From: Paracentrotus lividus
Lineage: Eukaryota > Echinodermata > Echinoidea > Camarodonta > Echinidae
Length of the DNA stretch: 64,000 bases
Direction of reading: 5' to 3'
Assembly: GCA_940671915.1 (NCBI GenBank)
Contig: CALNVZ010002040.1
Span: 13,247-77,246, forward strand
In this document: piece after piece, positions 11,214-21,879 of the stretch
Layout of the letters: each line of letters begins with the position of its first letter
Position numbering within the stretch: the stretch's first letter is position 1
The notes under the pieces: model-generated
Databases searched by the model: none
What the model saw: the letters and a program-made list of their open reading frames with translations, nothing else
What the model was told of the DNA's origin: nothing
Translations under genes and position numbers: made by a program

Positions 11214-12018
11214 AATTGAAAAATTTAAAAATCTTGCCCATTTCAGGATCAAAGTGTCATAACGTTAAACATTTTAAGCCTCTCCCTACAAAAGTATTTA
11301 TATTCTGAAAGGAAATTTCCTGAGGATGTAAAAAATAGCATTCGTAACAACACAGGGTAAAGTAGTTACATCTTACGTGGGGATTTTTAAATTGTTTTTT
11401 TAAGGGGCCCAAATTTTTAATTCAGTGCCCCTATTTAAGTCCATTGTTCCAATGACCATTAATATTTCAACATATTTGAATTGCTCATGAAATTTCTTTA
11501 AAAAAAAAAACATTTACAAGAAGTGTCTTCATTAATTAAAAGAAATAGTCTTAACCTTCAATGGGCATGGTTATTTTGGTCATCTAACCACCAAGGGTGG
11601 GGGCGAATCCATCCTCCCCATTTCACCAAATTTGCTGAAATTTAGAATGTATTTGAGGTCACTATTAGAATAAATAAGCCTGCTAAGTTTCATACTTCTA
11701 CCTCAAATACTTTTTGAGCAATCGGCATATGTAATTGGCATTTTACTTTTTTGCATTTGGACTACATGTTTAATACACAAGTCTATGGGGAAACCAAAAG
11801 CGCATAGCGCAACTATGTTTAATGCTGCGCATTACCAGATGGTCGAAACTATATAAATTTGATATCAACATATACGTAAGACCCTTTGCTAAAAGGCCAT
11901 GAAAGCTCATGGCACACAAAAGATATCTTTAATCTGATTTCGGCAAATGAAGTAGGGCATTGATAATCCCATAGACTTTGCGTAGGTTCAGGTGTTCTAA
12001 TAATTTTGGTCACCACTG
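11214..12018. mobile_element. Right part of the Tc1-like element, no coding
   Basis: Continues the Tc1-like element after the CR1 insertion up to its right TIR. Only a short minus-strand frame over the TIR region (11849-12088) is open, and it has no transposase similarity visible by eye. Confidence 0.6.
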
Positions 12019-13387
12019 TATATATCATAGTGGAATCATGTGTAAAGCCTTTCAGCTTCATTGAACATGAAATAAAAATATAATCCAAAATGGCGTGTAG
12101 CCTATGCAGGGGTAATAAGTTATTTTATTTATTTTTTTTTGGGTGGGGTAAGTTGAGCCATGCACACTTAAATTCTATAACTGAAATCCCCAATTGAAGT
12201 TTTTTTGGCAAGGTTTATTCAAAAGTTTCTTTGGTTTTTGTTCTTAAATAAAAAAAAAAAAAAAAAAAAAAAAAAGAAGAAGAAAGAAATACTTTGTAGT
12301 TATTTCATTTATTTATCCTACTTTGCATATAATACATGCATTTGGTATAGGATCAACTTACCCCAAGCAGTATACCTTATGACTGGGGTGAGTTGATACA
12401 CTTGACAACTTTTTTGGGGCAGGAAACTAGACAAATATAAGGCATTGCTTCACTGATATAGGGAAAAGGGAGAACAGTATAGTTGCACTTCATTACTGAA
12501 TGTAAGCCATAACTACAGTGTCTATCTATTGGTAGTCAGGAGCCAAATTGTAAAAATTTGCTCATTTACTTCACTTTCCCCGAAACATTACTCTTTTCAT
12601 TTTCACGAGAGCAAACTCTAACAATGCTTATAGTGAATATTATTACTTTACAATAAAGAATGAAAATGTTTATAAATGTCTCAAAATATTCAAAGTTATT
12701 TCGATATGAAATAACTTATAAATTTTTGGCGGTTATATCCCCTGGAACTTTTATAGCTTACAGTACATGTTACGATACTCTTGTACTTGTAGGCGTATGA
12801 ATGGGCATCGCAGTTTTGCGGCGATCCACACTTTTGCTGCTCTAATACTAGCTGGTCCCGGCATGTCCGGGGAATCCCCCACGAAAATACCCTTACTACC
12901 CGTGCCAGACTATTTCTGTGATACCAGATGGTACCGCGGACTCGGTCTACCATCGACTAGACTGAGGATGGGCAAGACTCATCACTGCTCACACCAGTCA
13001 TTATTCATTACCATCGGGTTAACTCATGCACGGCGCAACTTTTGGATCGTACCACCAAAATAAAGTGGGATTTCAGTGGACTATACCTTTCAGCCTCTCA
13101 CTTTTTTTTCCATCAAAATAATCATCATCCCGGATCACACAATTTAAAGTAAGTGTAAACATTTATAGTTATCCTCCGGACTGAATTTTAGGGGGAATTC
13201 GTAACTGGGTCTTTATAGTTTTTAAAAAGGCTCGGTATGCGATCGAAGATATAGCTAAAAATACCTGATGTGCTTTTCAAAGTTCACTTTAAGAACTTTA
13301 AAACTAAATTATAATTTCTTTTATGCAAAGGACACATTTTATGAGTGTTTCTGAAGAAGAAGAAAAAAAAAAAAAAACCCACCTTTT
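12019..13387. other. Unassigned stretch with a GC-richer block
   Basis: 12130-12420 contains 'tggggtaagttgag' and 'tggggtgagttgata', resembling words in the TIR element at 18961-19938. A poly-A/GAA tract lies at 12249-12290. The block 12720-13065 has higher GC and an open frame of 98 codons on plus (12767-13063) with an overlapping one on minus. Neither shows a recognisable domain or splice context, so I do not call a gene. Confidence 0.35.
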
Positions 13388-13416
13388 TGTAATCGATATA
13401 ATCTATATCGATTACA
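13388..13416. repeat. Perfect 13-bp inverted repeat
   Basis: TGTAATCGATATA, spacer ATC, then TATATCGATTACA. It sits just before the first recognisable codons of the Tx1-like LINE at 13425. Confidence 0.85.
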
Positions 13417-13424
13417 GTATAAGG

Positions 13425-16400
13425 TTATGGTGTTGTGTAATGTATATTTTCCTACAAGTAATAGAGAGAAAAACCAGATAGAAATGTTAAAAGAATTGCA
13501 GAGAACCATTAATGATTTGAATAAGGGTAATAACCCTGTGATATTGGGTGGTGATTTTAATACGATTTTGAACGCCGAGTTAGATTATAACGGGAATGCG
13601 TTAAAGGACATCAACATAGATTTAGTAAAGAAGTAGAAAATGTAATGTTAGACTTAAACTGAATTGATATAGCCTATGGAGAGCTAGAAAGCCCTTAAAG
13701 AGACAAGTCACATAAAAAAAAGAATAATCCATTTATGCAATGTGGAATATAGACTACTGGTTAATATAAGAAGAAGCATTAGAAAGTTTAGTTATTACGT
13801 GTGATGTAGTTCCATCCATAGCACCTGATCACTCGGCAATAGCTCTGTTCATGTATGATAAAATTGAAAACGACAGGCAATGACAGGGACACGAAGAGAG
13901 GATCGTATTGGAAAATCAATAACAGTCTTTGCGGAAACGTAGAATATGTTAACAAAATGAAGGAGGAAATAGTCAAATTAAAAGATGAATTAAATACAGA
14001 AATTGTGGATATAGGAGAGTATTGTGGGATTACTTGAAAATGAAAATTAGAGTTTTGTACACAAACTTTTATTCTAAAAAGCTAGCAAGAGAGAGAAGAG
14101 AAAAGAGACACACTCTTGAAAGTGAAGTAGTCAATATAGAACAGAGTCTTGTCTTTCATGTAGATGAAGAATTAGTGAACAAGTAAAAAAAGAAAAAAAG
14201 AAAGAAAAGAATTGGTTGAAAGTTATAATTACATTAATGAAGGGATAAAAATTAGGTCCTGAGCGGCTTCATGGTACGAAAGTGGAGAAAGAGACTCGAG
14301 ATATTTTAAACAGTTGTTACAGATGAATAAAAAGAAAAATATTATAAAACAGTTAGTAACTGAAAACGGAGAAATCATCGACCAGCAAAAGGAAGTGTTA
14401 AATCAGATTAAGACATTTTATACTAATCTGTACTCGAGAAAAGAAATTGAAGAAAGGGACTTGAATTTTTCCGAGGCCTTCCAACTATATCATGTGAAAA
14501 TAGAAAATTCTGTGAAGGGGATATTTTTGAAGGAGAATGTTTTGTGGTTATAAAAGAAATGAAACAAAATAAAGCACCTGGAAGTGATGGACTTAAAGCA
14601 GAATTCTATTATACCTTCTGGGCTGTAATAAAAAATGTAATGGTAGGTGCATTCAGGGAAGCTTATGTTTCGGGAGAATTATCGGCATCACAAAACAAGC
14701 CATTATTATTTTGATAGCGGAAGAAAGTCCCACATCTTGTGAAGAATTATAGACCAACATCATTATTGAATATAGATTACAAAATAATTTCTACAGTGTT
14801 GGCCAAAAAATTAAGGAAGTTATGGAAGATGTTATTTTAATAGATCAGATAGAATTTATGAAGGGACAAAATATTGGGGAAGCAATTCGAATAATAGATG
14901 ACATCATTTTTCATACTTCAAATTAAAATTCTCCAGGGTATCTTGTAGTAATTGATTTAGAAAAAGCATTTGATTCAATTTCGCATATTTTTCTTTGGAG
15001 GGTCTTGAATTCCTTTGGTTTCGGCCCACAGTTTTGTAAGTGGGTAAAATATTATATACAAAGACACAGAGCTGTATATTTAATGGAGGCATCTCAACAG
15101 GTTATTTTAACGTGGAAAGAGGTGTTAGACAAGGGGACCCCTTATCGTCATATCTCTTTATTTTAGCATTGAAATATTGACAAATAATATAAAGTATAAT
15201 GATTATATCAAAGGAATAGGCTTTGGGGAACACGAAGTCAAACAAGTTATATATGCAGATGACATGACCATTTTTATTCGTAATGAGGATTCCGTAAATG
15301 TAGTGCTGCTGTTAGAAAATTTCAGGAAAATTTCAGGACTTAAAATTAACAACGAAAGACAAAAATCATGTTATTAGGCTCCTTACAAGGGAAGTGTTAC
15401 AATTTAAATTTCGGGTATGAAGTAGATTTTGTAAGAGTTCTTGGGTGATTTTCTCTTTGGATGTTGAAATAAAAGAAAAATTGAATTATAAAGAAATACT
15501 AAGTAAAATTAAAAGACTATTAAACTGGTGGAAGCATAGAGATTTCACGTTGATGGGTAAAATTCAACTTTTAAAAATGTTCATTTATTCTAAATTTATA
15601 TATGTGGCATCGCTTACACTAGTCCCAAAATGGGTTTATGATAAGTTAGATCAGCTGAAATTTTAATTTTTGTGGAGAGGTGAAACAAGATTAAGAAAAA
15701 TACAATATTATTTAGATTATCAACTGAAAATGATGAATTTTGAGCTGCTAATTAAGGCACAGAGAGTAATGTGGGTCAAACGTCTATTGTAAGATAATGG
15801 ATATGGAATGGAATCAATACTTCCAATATGCGACTGAGAACCTGGGAGGGAAATTTATTTTCTCCTGCGATTACATTTTGGGACTCTTGAAGATCATTTT
15901 GACTCAATTCTATATTAATTTATTGGAAGTGTGAACTGATACAAATGAGTTTCAAATCAGATATGATCCTTACAAAGGAAAATGAAGTGATATTCTATAA
16001 CAAATTTAAAAGAATGAATGGGAAATGTATATTCTATGAGAATCTGTTTATAAAAAAATATGTATAAATTAAAAACATTATAGATAATAATGGAATATTG
16101 AAACCCATTACATATTTCCAATATTAACAGCTGGGATTAGAAAAAGATGACAGCAAAATGATACAAACAATTCATGAAACAATACCAGTAAACTGGAAAA
16201 GAAATATGAAGAGAAATGAAGATAATACTTAGAAGATTTAGGGTATAATATCCTTTGTTTTGGGTAAAAAAATTGTTGCGATAAATGATATTGTTTCAAA
16301 AAGAATTTATGCATCTTTGATTATAAAACACTGGGTAACACCGGAAATGTTTGATAAAATGAATGAAAAATTTTATTTAATTTTCAGAAGACCAAGAAAA

Positions 16401-16866
16401 TATACACTAAATAGTAGATTAAGATCAAGAGTTTCAATTTAAGGTGATACATGGAATCATTAATACAAATCATCATTTATTTCGTTTTAGTGTTGTGCAA
16501 AATGCCTTGTGTGTTTATTGTAAAAAGGAAGAGGAAACCTACCGCCAGATATTTTTGAATGCCAAAACGCTTATTTGGAATAACAGTAAAGATATCTTAA
16601 ACCTTATTCCCTTAAATAATCTAACATAGGAAGACATAGGCCTACTGTTTGGTATAAATTTAGAAAATCAAGGTAAGGAAAAATTAGTAAATCATTTTTT
16701 AATCTTGGTAAAATATCTTATTTTTAGAGGAAGATAACGGGGTTCACCTATTACCATCAATGAAATTAAAAGTATGATGGGAGGAAAAACGTTTGGCTCT
16801 AGAAAGAAACACAATTTCTCTTCACCTTAATAAATGGGAACTATTAAAATCTTCAACATCTTCATA
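13425..16866 (+). pseudogene. L1/Tx1-like LINE ORF2, heavily mutated
   Basis: An ordered set of ORF2 motifs runs on plus. The endonuclease has NVYFPTSNREKNQIEMLKEL at 13440 and ILGGDFNTIL at about 13541, and the terminal APDHSAIALF at about 13820. A linker follows with RGSYWKINNSL at about 13890. The reverse transcriptase has KAPGSDGLKAEFYY at about 14570, RPTSLLNIDYKII at about 14750, VVIDLEKAFDSIS at about 14948, GVRQGDPLSSYLF at about 15121 and YADDMTIFI at 15251. The thumb region has RLLNWWKHRDFTLMGKIQLL at about 15510. The C-terminal zinc-finger-like block, CVYCKKEEETYRQIF at about 16510, lacks the final His/Cys. More than ten stops and frameshifts are present. The motif style (YFPTSN, LGGDFN, WWKHRDFTLMGK) is that of the L1 group and close to Tx1. 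It is dead. Confidence 0.88.
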
Positions 16867-16882
16867 AGGGAGAGCGAGGGGT

Positions 16883-16958
16883 GATCTAAGCGGTTGCTAA
16901 GATACAGTACATGTATAGAACAATTTACATGTACTGTATCTTAGCAACCGCTTAGATC
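16883..16958. repeat. Perfect 33-bp inverted repeat with 10-nt loop
   Basis: The left arm 16883-16915 (starting GATCTAAGCGGTTGC, ending TACATGTA) is exactly reverse-complemented at 16926-16958. The loop is TAGAACAATT. It lies 17 bases after the last LINE codons. Transcription would give an uninterrupted hairpin. It could be the end of a short foldback element or a hairpin RNA gene. Confidence 0.92.
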
Positions 16959-17086
16959 CAGCTGAGGCATGACGGCTTGTTATTGTTCGAAAACTCATCT
17001 ACCCCCGCCAAAGGAAACAATTGGTGAGGTTGAGAATCTGTTTATCTAATGGTTAATCGGATGGGGTCCGCCCTAGCCACTAACCC

Positions 17087-17162
17087 GTCTCTGTGGTCTA
17101 ATGGTTAAGGCACCGGCGTTCAAATTAAGCTGGAGGCCCGGGTTCGATTCCCGACGGAGACA
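17087..17162 (+). tRNA. tRNA-like sequence (tRNA pseudogene or SINE head)
   Basis: Acceptor strands GTCTCTG and CGGAGAC pair over seven positions (one G-U). The A box TGGTCTAATGG and B box GGTTCGATTCC are canonical for RNA polymerase III. The D arm and T arm fold. The anticodon stem CCGGC/GCTGG closes an 11-nt loop (GTTCAAATTAA) instead of 7, so no anticodon can be assigned with certainty. The overall pattern is closest to tRNA-Glu. A T run (17164-17169) follows directly, consistent with a Pol III terminator. Confidence 0.6.
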
Positions 17163-17169
17163 TTTTTTC

Positions 17170-17520
17170 AATCTCACCAAAAAATTATCCAAAAAGGGAG
17201 GATAGCTCTGGGGAACTTTGATTTGAGCTACGTCAACTATTATTCTCTTCACCCATTTCTTTCAAAATATAAATAAAAAGAGTTGCTCATTGGTTGTTGT
17301 ACGTGTATTCCCTTACTTTATAATAATTCTTCAATTTTTCGTAATTAATGTTTTATGTGATTCAATAGAGTAACATTTTTGTTGTACATTGTTGTATTGT
17401 AAAAATGGCCAGTGATATAATTGATATTATAATTTGTTTTATGATCAATTATCTTTGTAGTAGGAGTACAATGTACGTTTATTGATTATTATGTTGTATT
17501 GTTTGGAAGAAATAAAAACT
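17170..17520 (+). repeat. Probable LINE 3' untranslated region
   Basis: AT-rich, T/G-biased sequence ending in 'ggaagaaataaaaacttac' with an AATAAA-type signal near 17510. This is the style of the 3' tail expected for the Tx1-like LINE upstream. If so, the tRNA-like unit and the hairpin lie within or were inserted into that tail. Confidence 0.35.
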
Positions 17521-17644
17521 TACTTAAATACAAATTTGTGTTGCCATTAATATCGCACAGGGGCAGAGCGAAAAAATTGCAATATAATACTTAACAAAAA
17601 AAAATGCTTAAATTTACAAGGCATGTCCTTGTGAAATTGGATTA

Positions 17645-18141
17645 TTGCACAGGGGCCGCGGAGAGTTTTTGAAAGTGGAGAGCCGAAAGTGTGTGTGTGT
17701 GTGTATGTGTGTGTGTGTGTATGTGTGTGTTTTTTTTTTTTTGCAAGCTCAGGCTCCCCCTTCCCCCATGCTCAGCCTCTTTTCTGACAAAAACACTTCT
17801 CGGCCCCCTCCCAAATTTTATTTTCCAACCCGAACCTAACATTCTTAATTTGTATACAGTTATTTCGAATGTGGATGCTCCAAAACGAATTTGAATTCAC
17901 CAGAAGACGGGAATTTTACGAATGGACGAATTTGAGCGAACATTGACGAATGCGACTGCTCATAACAGCAAATTCATCGGCGCAATTTGCAATTGGATTG
18001 AACGTTGTTTGATTTTGGCTACACATAAACGAATTTCATTGCAGATTTGTAATAGCGATCACATTCCGGACGAAAGCGCTCGAAAGAAATGTCAAATTGA
18101 TCGGAGATAGTTTAAACTTGACCGGGGAAAACCTATAATAA
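17645..18141. repeat. Dispersed repeat R, copy 1
   Basis: Begins with GGGGCCGCGGAG at about 17653, includes a (GT)n run (17688-17731) and poly-T, then a block from 'caagctcaggctccccc' (17743) to 'ccggggaaaacctata' (18141). That block recurs nearly unchanged at 33748-34141 and, diverged and inverted, at 31996-32340. Open frames over it are not conserved between copies. 'acgaat' words are abundant. Confidence 0.8.
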
Positions 18142-18960
18142 ATAAATCAATATTAAGCTTTATAGGGAAGGAACAAGCAAATAAAAATGAGCATTTATTA
18201 TGTTGCTTATAGAAGGCCTTCCAATTAATTTGCAGAAAAATATGAATCCTCGTTAGTATTTTTTTCCCCTGATAATCCCCATCTCTTAAAATTTCATTTT
18301 TAAGGGGCCTTTGTTCATTTGTCGTCCCTTTGTTTAAAGAGTGCCCCTGACTGTCTTTTTACTGATCTCAGGAATGAAAAGGGACAGATATCCTCTTTCC
18401 GATACAAATATTCGACACATCTCTATCCATAAATAAAATATGACAACATAAAAGACATGTAAATGAAAAATACATGCATTTAGTTATGTTGCAATACCAG
18501 TGCTAAAGGACCGTAGTCTTTGTGGTTCCCATGCATGTGACGCATAACTGGTTTTATTGACTGTAGATCATAGAAAAACGAGACACAAAATATGTTTTCG
18601 AGTAACGTTTGGGGAATTCACTCCAATATTTCAAAAGAATTTAGTTGTAAGGGGACAAAGAGCTACCCTACATACACGAACGAACATTATGAAACGCATT
18701 CCATTGCAGGAACTGATTAAATGCAAAATCCCATCCAGGTGCCATTAGATTTGAACTCCTCTTTCAATTTGTGCATTAAAAAGACATAAAACCACGGAAC
18801 ATAATATGTTGCCAAAATAGTTATGTATTGAGCACAGCTTGTGCAAAGCAAAGACTGGGATTGGGAATTACAACTGAGCACTGCTGATTGTGGTTAAAGA
18901 AATGACCCAATCACGTAAAATATAAAAACAACAATAACTACCAAACACATTATACATGTA
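18142..18960. other. Unassigned intergenic stretch
   Basis: AT-rich, no recognisable coding. 'ttttaaggggcctttgtt' near 18300 resembles 'tttaaggggcccaaattt' near 11400. A 63-codon frame at 18557-18748 has no family features. Confidence 0.35.
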
Positions 18961-19938
18961 GGGGAGAGCGGGGTTATATGGAACATTTTTCACAAAAATG
19001 GCCGTAAAACAAAAGCGGATTTATTTCAAGAAACAATAAATAATCAGCTTGAGTGTATATCTGTATGCTAATGTACCCCATAAAATTCTTAAACTAAGTG
19101 ATGGTTCCGGAAAAAATCCGTCATCAACAAGACCATGTCAAGTGTTCCAACTAACCCCGGACACGGGGTTAGTTTGAACAAGGTATGGGGTAAGTTGAAA
19201 CATTGTACATGGTATCTTTAGAATCATATTTATACTACGTACATCATTATTGCATGGGTTCAGCTAACTTGCTTTATTGATTCCAATTAAAATATTAAAG
19301 GTTGGTGTTCAAATTCTTTTTTTACTTCATGTTTTATTACACTTGATAGCATCCAGTCACATACAGATATTCTGAAGTCCTGTGAAGTAGCATTCTGCAA
19401 GATATTTTGTTTAAACCAAAATAAAATCGTCCAATGTGCACTAATGTACAAGCATAGGAATATTTCAGAACACTTTATTGAATTATATGATTTTTATTTT
19501 TTTATTAAACTGAAACCTATTTACTTAGTACATGTTCCAACTAACCCCGTTCAAAAATGCTTCCAAACTAACCCCAGAGGCCCATTTGACATTTGTAAGC
19601 TTACAGCACAAAAAAGGACAACAACATGCCATATAATTTAACTTTGTTTTGTAGCTTGATATAACTGTTTTGCTATACTCAAAAACTGGCAAACGTAATT
19701 TGTGATCTCTCTGAGTTAATAAAACATTTGTAAAAATGACAAATTTACTCAGAGTATGAAAAAACAAACTTTGCTTTCTAACTTCATGAGGCTTGAAGCA
19801 TTTGTGCTGTCTAAATGTGGTGGATGGCAGTTGCTAATAGCAACAACTTGAGGGTAGATTTGCATAAATTATTTATTGTCGTTAAAGAAAATTGCAATGT
19901 TTCAACTAACCCGTGTTCCAACTAACCCCACTCTCCCC
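18961..19938. mobile_element. Non-autonomous TIR element (GGGGAGAGYGGGG ends)
   Basis: The left end GGGGAGAGCGGGGTTATATG pairs with the right end TTCCAACTAACCCCACTCTC then CCC. TA flanks both ends (18959-18960 and 19939-19940), and the wider flanks read CATG-TA and TA-CATG. Internal copies of CCAACTAACCCC or its complement occur near 19150, 19185, 19530 and 19565, as subterminal-type repeats. No transposase. Confidence 0.7.
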
Positions 19939-20129
19939 TACATGAATTGATTTATGTATATCAAAGTGAGTTAAACGAAAAGACGATAGAGGTCCTGGAG
20001 ATTAGAGAAAATAATTATAATGATATCATCTTGTATATAAAACATGACCAATAAAAAAAAAAAAAAAATTACCTAAAATATACCGCTCCATCAAATATTA
20101 TTTGACATGCCGCATGTGTTTGTGTTGTT

Positions 20130-20193
20130 TTGTTTTTGTTTTTTGTGTGTGTATTGTGTGTGTGTGTGTGTGTGTGTGTTCGGGGGGGGGGGG
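20130..20193. repeat. (GT)n microsatellite and poly-G
   Basis: GT/TG repeats from about 20143 to 20180 followed by a run of about 12 G, directly abutting the foldback element end. Confidence 0.9.
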
Positions 20194-21859
20194 TGTTGAG
20201 CCCTCAAATGTAAAAATCGCCCACTAATAAAATGCCTCAAATGCCTCAATGTCTCACACGTCAACCACAAATGTAAAAATTGCCCTCAATGTCACAACAC
20301 GTCAACCACGAATGTAAAATGCCTCAAATGTAACAACACATCAATCACAAATGTAAAAATGCCCTCAAATGTCACAAAATGTCAACCATATAATGTGAAA
20401 ATGACCACTAATGTCATAACATGTTGACACAAATGTTTCATTTTAACCACTAATGTCTTAACATGTCACCCACAATGTATAAACTCATCACATGTATTAT
20501 AACAATGAGGAATGTTGCTAAATGGAACAAAAATGTTTCAATTACGATTATAAGCATAATACATAGTATAGAAAGATTTTAAAAATTCTTCTATAATTAT
20601 TATGTATTATGTTTCATTCATTCATTATTTTTCATTCATATTATGTGTTTATAAAACAAGAGATTAGATAAAAAGACGGGGTATGGAATTATCTAAAAAT
20701 TATTGCACCATTTTTGGGCATTCTTTTTTTCCTTTTTGGGTGCAAAATTGTAACTTCGTTAGTCTCAAGCAAATACTGCGTTATTATGGAGTCTTTGTTT
20801 GATGCCGTATAGCCTTCCAACCTGTGTGGCATAATCGTCCATTTCATGCGAAACGACCCTCCCCCATAGGCTCTGAAGAAAGGTAGAATCGAGCGGGGAC
20901 ATGCACCCTGCCCCCCCCCCTTCATAGGGATTTCATGCACGAATTTTCAGACTCCTACTCACATAGTCTATGACAGTTATGTGCATATGATGGCATAGTT
21001 TTCAAGAAAAATTGCTTTGTTTAACGCCATAATTTTGGCTCAGCTTGAATTTGTGAAAAGATTGGGAATGGCATTTTCCATAAAATTTTCCGTAAAACAT
21101 GTCCAGATTGATGGAATAGAGGCTGCTCATATAATAACATAACACAAAAAGACACTTATAACATGCCTCCAAATAAGAATTTACCCATTTTTGCTCAGTT
21201 TATATCCTAAAAAAAGGACTCATGTGACTTTCAATGTGCCTTTTTTATGTGTGTTCAATCACGCATACCATATTGGATCATGCCGATTTTACACACAAGC
21301 TAGCCAGATAGTTGATAAACAACCAGTAAATCTTGTTACTGGACACCCCCCGTTTAAACATTATGCGTGTGGGTGTGTATGTGTGTGTATATGTGATGTG
21401 TATGTATGTGCCTGTGTGTGAGTGTGTGCATGTGTGTGCACATGTATCTATGGAAGTATGCATATGGTGTAATTTAATTGAAAATGTTTGTTCACATTCC
21501 GCATTATATGATACATGGAATGAATGTTTACATTTGCGGTTGACATGTTCAGACATTAGTGGTTAAAATGAAACTTTTTACATTGTGGTCGACATGTTAT
21601 GACATTAGTGGTCATTTTTACATTTGTGGTTGACGTGTTGTGACATTTGAGGCATTTTACATTTGTGGTTGACGTGTTGTGACATTTGAGGGCATTTTTA
21701 CATTTCTGGTTGACCGTGTTGTGACATTTTGGAATTTTTGTTTTTGTGGTTGAAGTTTGTACATTTAGGAGGGCAATTATTACATTTGTGGTTGACGTGT
21801 TGTGACATTTGAGGGCATTTTTACATTAGTGGGCGATTTTTACATTTGAGGGCTCAACA
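20194..21859. mobile_element. Foldback element whose arms are tandem repeats
   Basis: The outermost 35 bases (TGTTGAGCCCTCAAATG through CCCACTAAT at 20228) are perfectly inverted at 21825-21859. The arms extend about 320 bp (20194-20510 and 21522-21859). Each is built of a repeated unit of roughly 40 bp with the words ACATTTGTGGTTGACGTG and TTGTGACATTTGAGGGCA, in opposite orientation in the two arms. The middle (20520-21520) carries a (GT)n run at 21365-21445 and no coding sequence. Confidence 0.85.
21361..21445. repeat. (GT)n-rich microsatellite
   Basis: Imperfect GT/GTAT repeats inside the foldback element. Open frames on both strands here encode only Val/Cys or His/Thr runs. Confidence 0.9.
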
Positions 21860-21879
21860 GGGGGTCATAGAGGTCCATA

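Larger units (their letters stand above)
8702..12018. mobile_element. Tc1/mariner-like non-autonomous element, split by a CR1 LINE
   Basis: The left TIR CAGTGGTGGCCAAAATTATT (then AGAACACC) matches the inverted right TIR ending CCACTG at 12018, with one mismatch in the first 28 bases. TA dinucleotides flank both ends (8700-8701 and 12019-12020), as expected for Tc1/mariner insertions. Without the internal LINE the element would be about 1 kb. The remaining non-LINE part (11214-11990) shows no DDE transposase frame, so it is non-autonomous or decayed. Confidence 0.85.

Noticed and set aside
12767..13063. 98-codon open frame in a GC-richer block
   Set aside because: No recognisable domain, an almost equally long frame on the other strand, and no splice or promoter context.
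17642..17894. Overlapping open frames on both strands
   Set aside because: They translate a (GT)n run and poly-T (Val/Cys or His/Thr repeats) plus part of repeat R and are not conserved in the second repeat R copy.
21191..21566. Three open frames of 76-92 codons
   Set aside because: Cys/Val/Tyr-rich or His/Thr-rich translations of the GT microsatellite inside a foldback element.
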